DNA of 7,241 bases, taken from Flavobacterium sp. (GTDB taxonomy: Bacteria > Bacteroidota > Bacteroidia > Flavobacteriales > Flavobacteriaceae). The notes under the pieces were generated by a model, which worked only from the letters and a program-made list of their open reading frames with translations, did no database searches and was not told the DNA's origin. This document shows positions 6,494 through 7,241 of this stretch, piece by piece. Numbering within the stretch: the first letter of the stretch is position 1; every line of letters starts with the position of its first letter. The stretch is from the NCBI GenBank assembly GCA_030150335.1, contig JASLGC010000050.1, positions 1 through 7,241 on the forward strand. Direction: 5' to 3'. A program made the position numbers and the translations under genes.

Positions 6494-7241
6494 TTAATAA
6501 TTAAATGTTCCGTATTCTGATGTAATCGTTAATTTCTTCTGTTCAGAAGCTTCAACACGACCTACAATTTGTGCTTTTACATTAAATGATTCTGAAATTG
6601 CAATAATATCTGCTGCTACCTCAGGTTTAACGTAAAGCTCCATACGATGTCCACAATTGAATACTTGATACATTTCTCTCCAATCTGTATTAGATTGTTC
6701 CTGAATCAATTTAAACAAAGGTGGTACTGCAAATAAATTGTCTTTAATGATGTGCAAATTATTTACAAAGTGTAATATTTTTGTTTGTGCTCCTCCACTA
6801 CAATGAACCATCCCGTGTACGCTATCAGCTTTGTATTTCGAAAGAATAGCCTTAATAATCGGTGCATACGTTCTCGTTGGCGATAACACTAACTTACCTG
6901 CATCTATAGGTGAATTCTCTACAGCATCAGTCAAGTTCACCTGTCCTGAGTACACTAATTCCTCTGGCACAGAAGAATCATAACTCTCTGGGTATTTTGC
7001 CGCTAATGAGTGATTAAACACATCATGACGTGCAGAAGTTAGTCCATTACTTCCCATCCCTCCGTTGTACTCTTTCTCATAGCTTGCCTGTCCGAACGAC
7101 TCTAATCCTACAATTACATCTCCAGCTTGGATATTTGCATTATCAATCACATCGCTTCTCTTCATACGTGCTGTTACTGTTGAATCAACAATAATCGTAC
7201 GTACTAAATCACCTACATCTGCTGTTTCCCCTCCTGTTGAA
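6494..7241 (-). CDS. purM: Phosphoribosylformylglycinamidine cyclo-ligase (AIR synthase), N-terminus cut by the window edge
   Basis: PurM uses ATP to close the imidazole ring of formylglycinamidine ribonucleotide, giving aminoimidazole ribonucleotide, the fifth step of purine synthesis in the cytoplasm. Seen: 248 C-terminal residues are visible and the frame is open to the right edge. Blocks in visible-part numbering are TGGETADVGD (2-11), SFGQA, SNGLTSARHD (64-73), SPTRTYAP (120-127), HGMVHCSGG (142-150) and FNCGHRMELYV near the end. These correspond to the SNG, PTR and H-x-TGG blocks of E. coli PurM. The Met at 7165 is internal: the residues before it (IIVDSTVTAR) are conserved PurM sequence in the same frame. 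From remembered Bacteroidota homologues of about 390 residues, some 140 are missing (recall, not measured here). The stop lies 17 bp before ruvX. The promoter must lie outside the window. Confidence 0.95.
   Translation of the reverse strand, partial: STGGETADVGDLVRTIIVDSTVTARMKRSDVIDNANIQAGDVIVGLESFGQASYEKEYNGGMGSNGLTSARHDVFNHSLAAKYPESYDSSVPEELVYSGQVNLTDAVENSPIDAGKLVLSPTRTYAPIIKAILSKYKADSVHGMVHCSGGAQTKILHFVNNLHIIKDNLFAVPPLFKLIQEQSNTDWREMYQVFNCGHRMELYVKPEVAADIIAISESFNVKAQIVGRVEASEQKKLTITSEYGTFNY

Noticed and set aside
6494..7165. A complete short 223-residue PurM starting at the Met at 7165
   Set aside because: The same frame continues to the window edge with conserved PurM sequence (GGETADVGD, IIVDST), so the Met is internal and the gene is partial.
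1..7241. CRISPR array, insertion sequence, tRNA or rRNA, phage or defence genes
   Set aside because: No regularly spaced repeats, transposase motifs, structural RNA sequences or defence domains were seen on either strand.

Overview
The window looks like chromosomal DNA of a low-GC member of the Bacteroidota, most likely a flavobacterium; the genus cannot be fixed from the sequence. The signs are A+T-rich DNA with long A/T intergenic runs, starts without Shine-Dalgarno sequences, -7 elements of the TAnnTTTG type close to the start codons, lipoprotein-like N-termini on TPR sensor kinases, and a PurM of the Bacteroidota sequence type. All five genes lie on the minus strand, so transcription runs from right to left.

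In transcription order, the right edge holds the C-terminal two thirds of purM (purine synthesis, cut by the edge). After 17 bp comes ruvX/yqgF (pre-16S rRNA maturation nuclease / RuvX family), probably in the same transcript. An 85-bp gap with a candidate -7 element leads to mqo (malate:quinone oxidoreductase, a TCA-cycle enzyme feeding the quinone pool). A strong intrinsic terminator ends this housekeeping block at 4428-4457.

The left 4.2 kb holds two tandem paralogous sensor histidine kinases. Each has a lipoprotein-like signal sequence, a helical TPR region expected in the periplasm, one transmembrane helix, and a cytoplasmic HisKA_3-HATPase_c transmitter with the phosphoacceptor in an ELHDG motif. 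Each seems to have its own promoter, and in both the -7 element lies exactly 24 nt from the ATG. The transmitter core around the histidine is almost identical between the two, while the sensor halves have diverged. The downstream kinase is cut by the left edge. No response regulator is visible; one could lie beyond that edge.

Two annotation points need care. The mqo frame can be extended to a TTG at 6004, but that TTG is the end of the candidate -7 element, so the ATG at 5980 is the better start. PurM and the left kinase both run off the window and must not be read as short complete genes. I see no mobile element, CRISPR array, tRNA or rRNA. Apart from the kinase pair and some intergenic inverted repeats, the region is ordinary.
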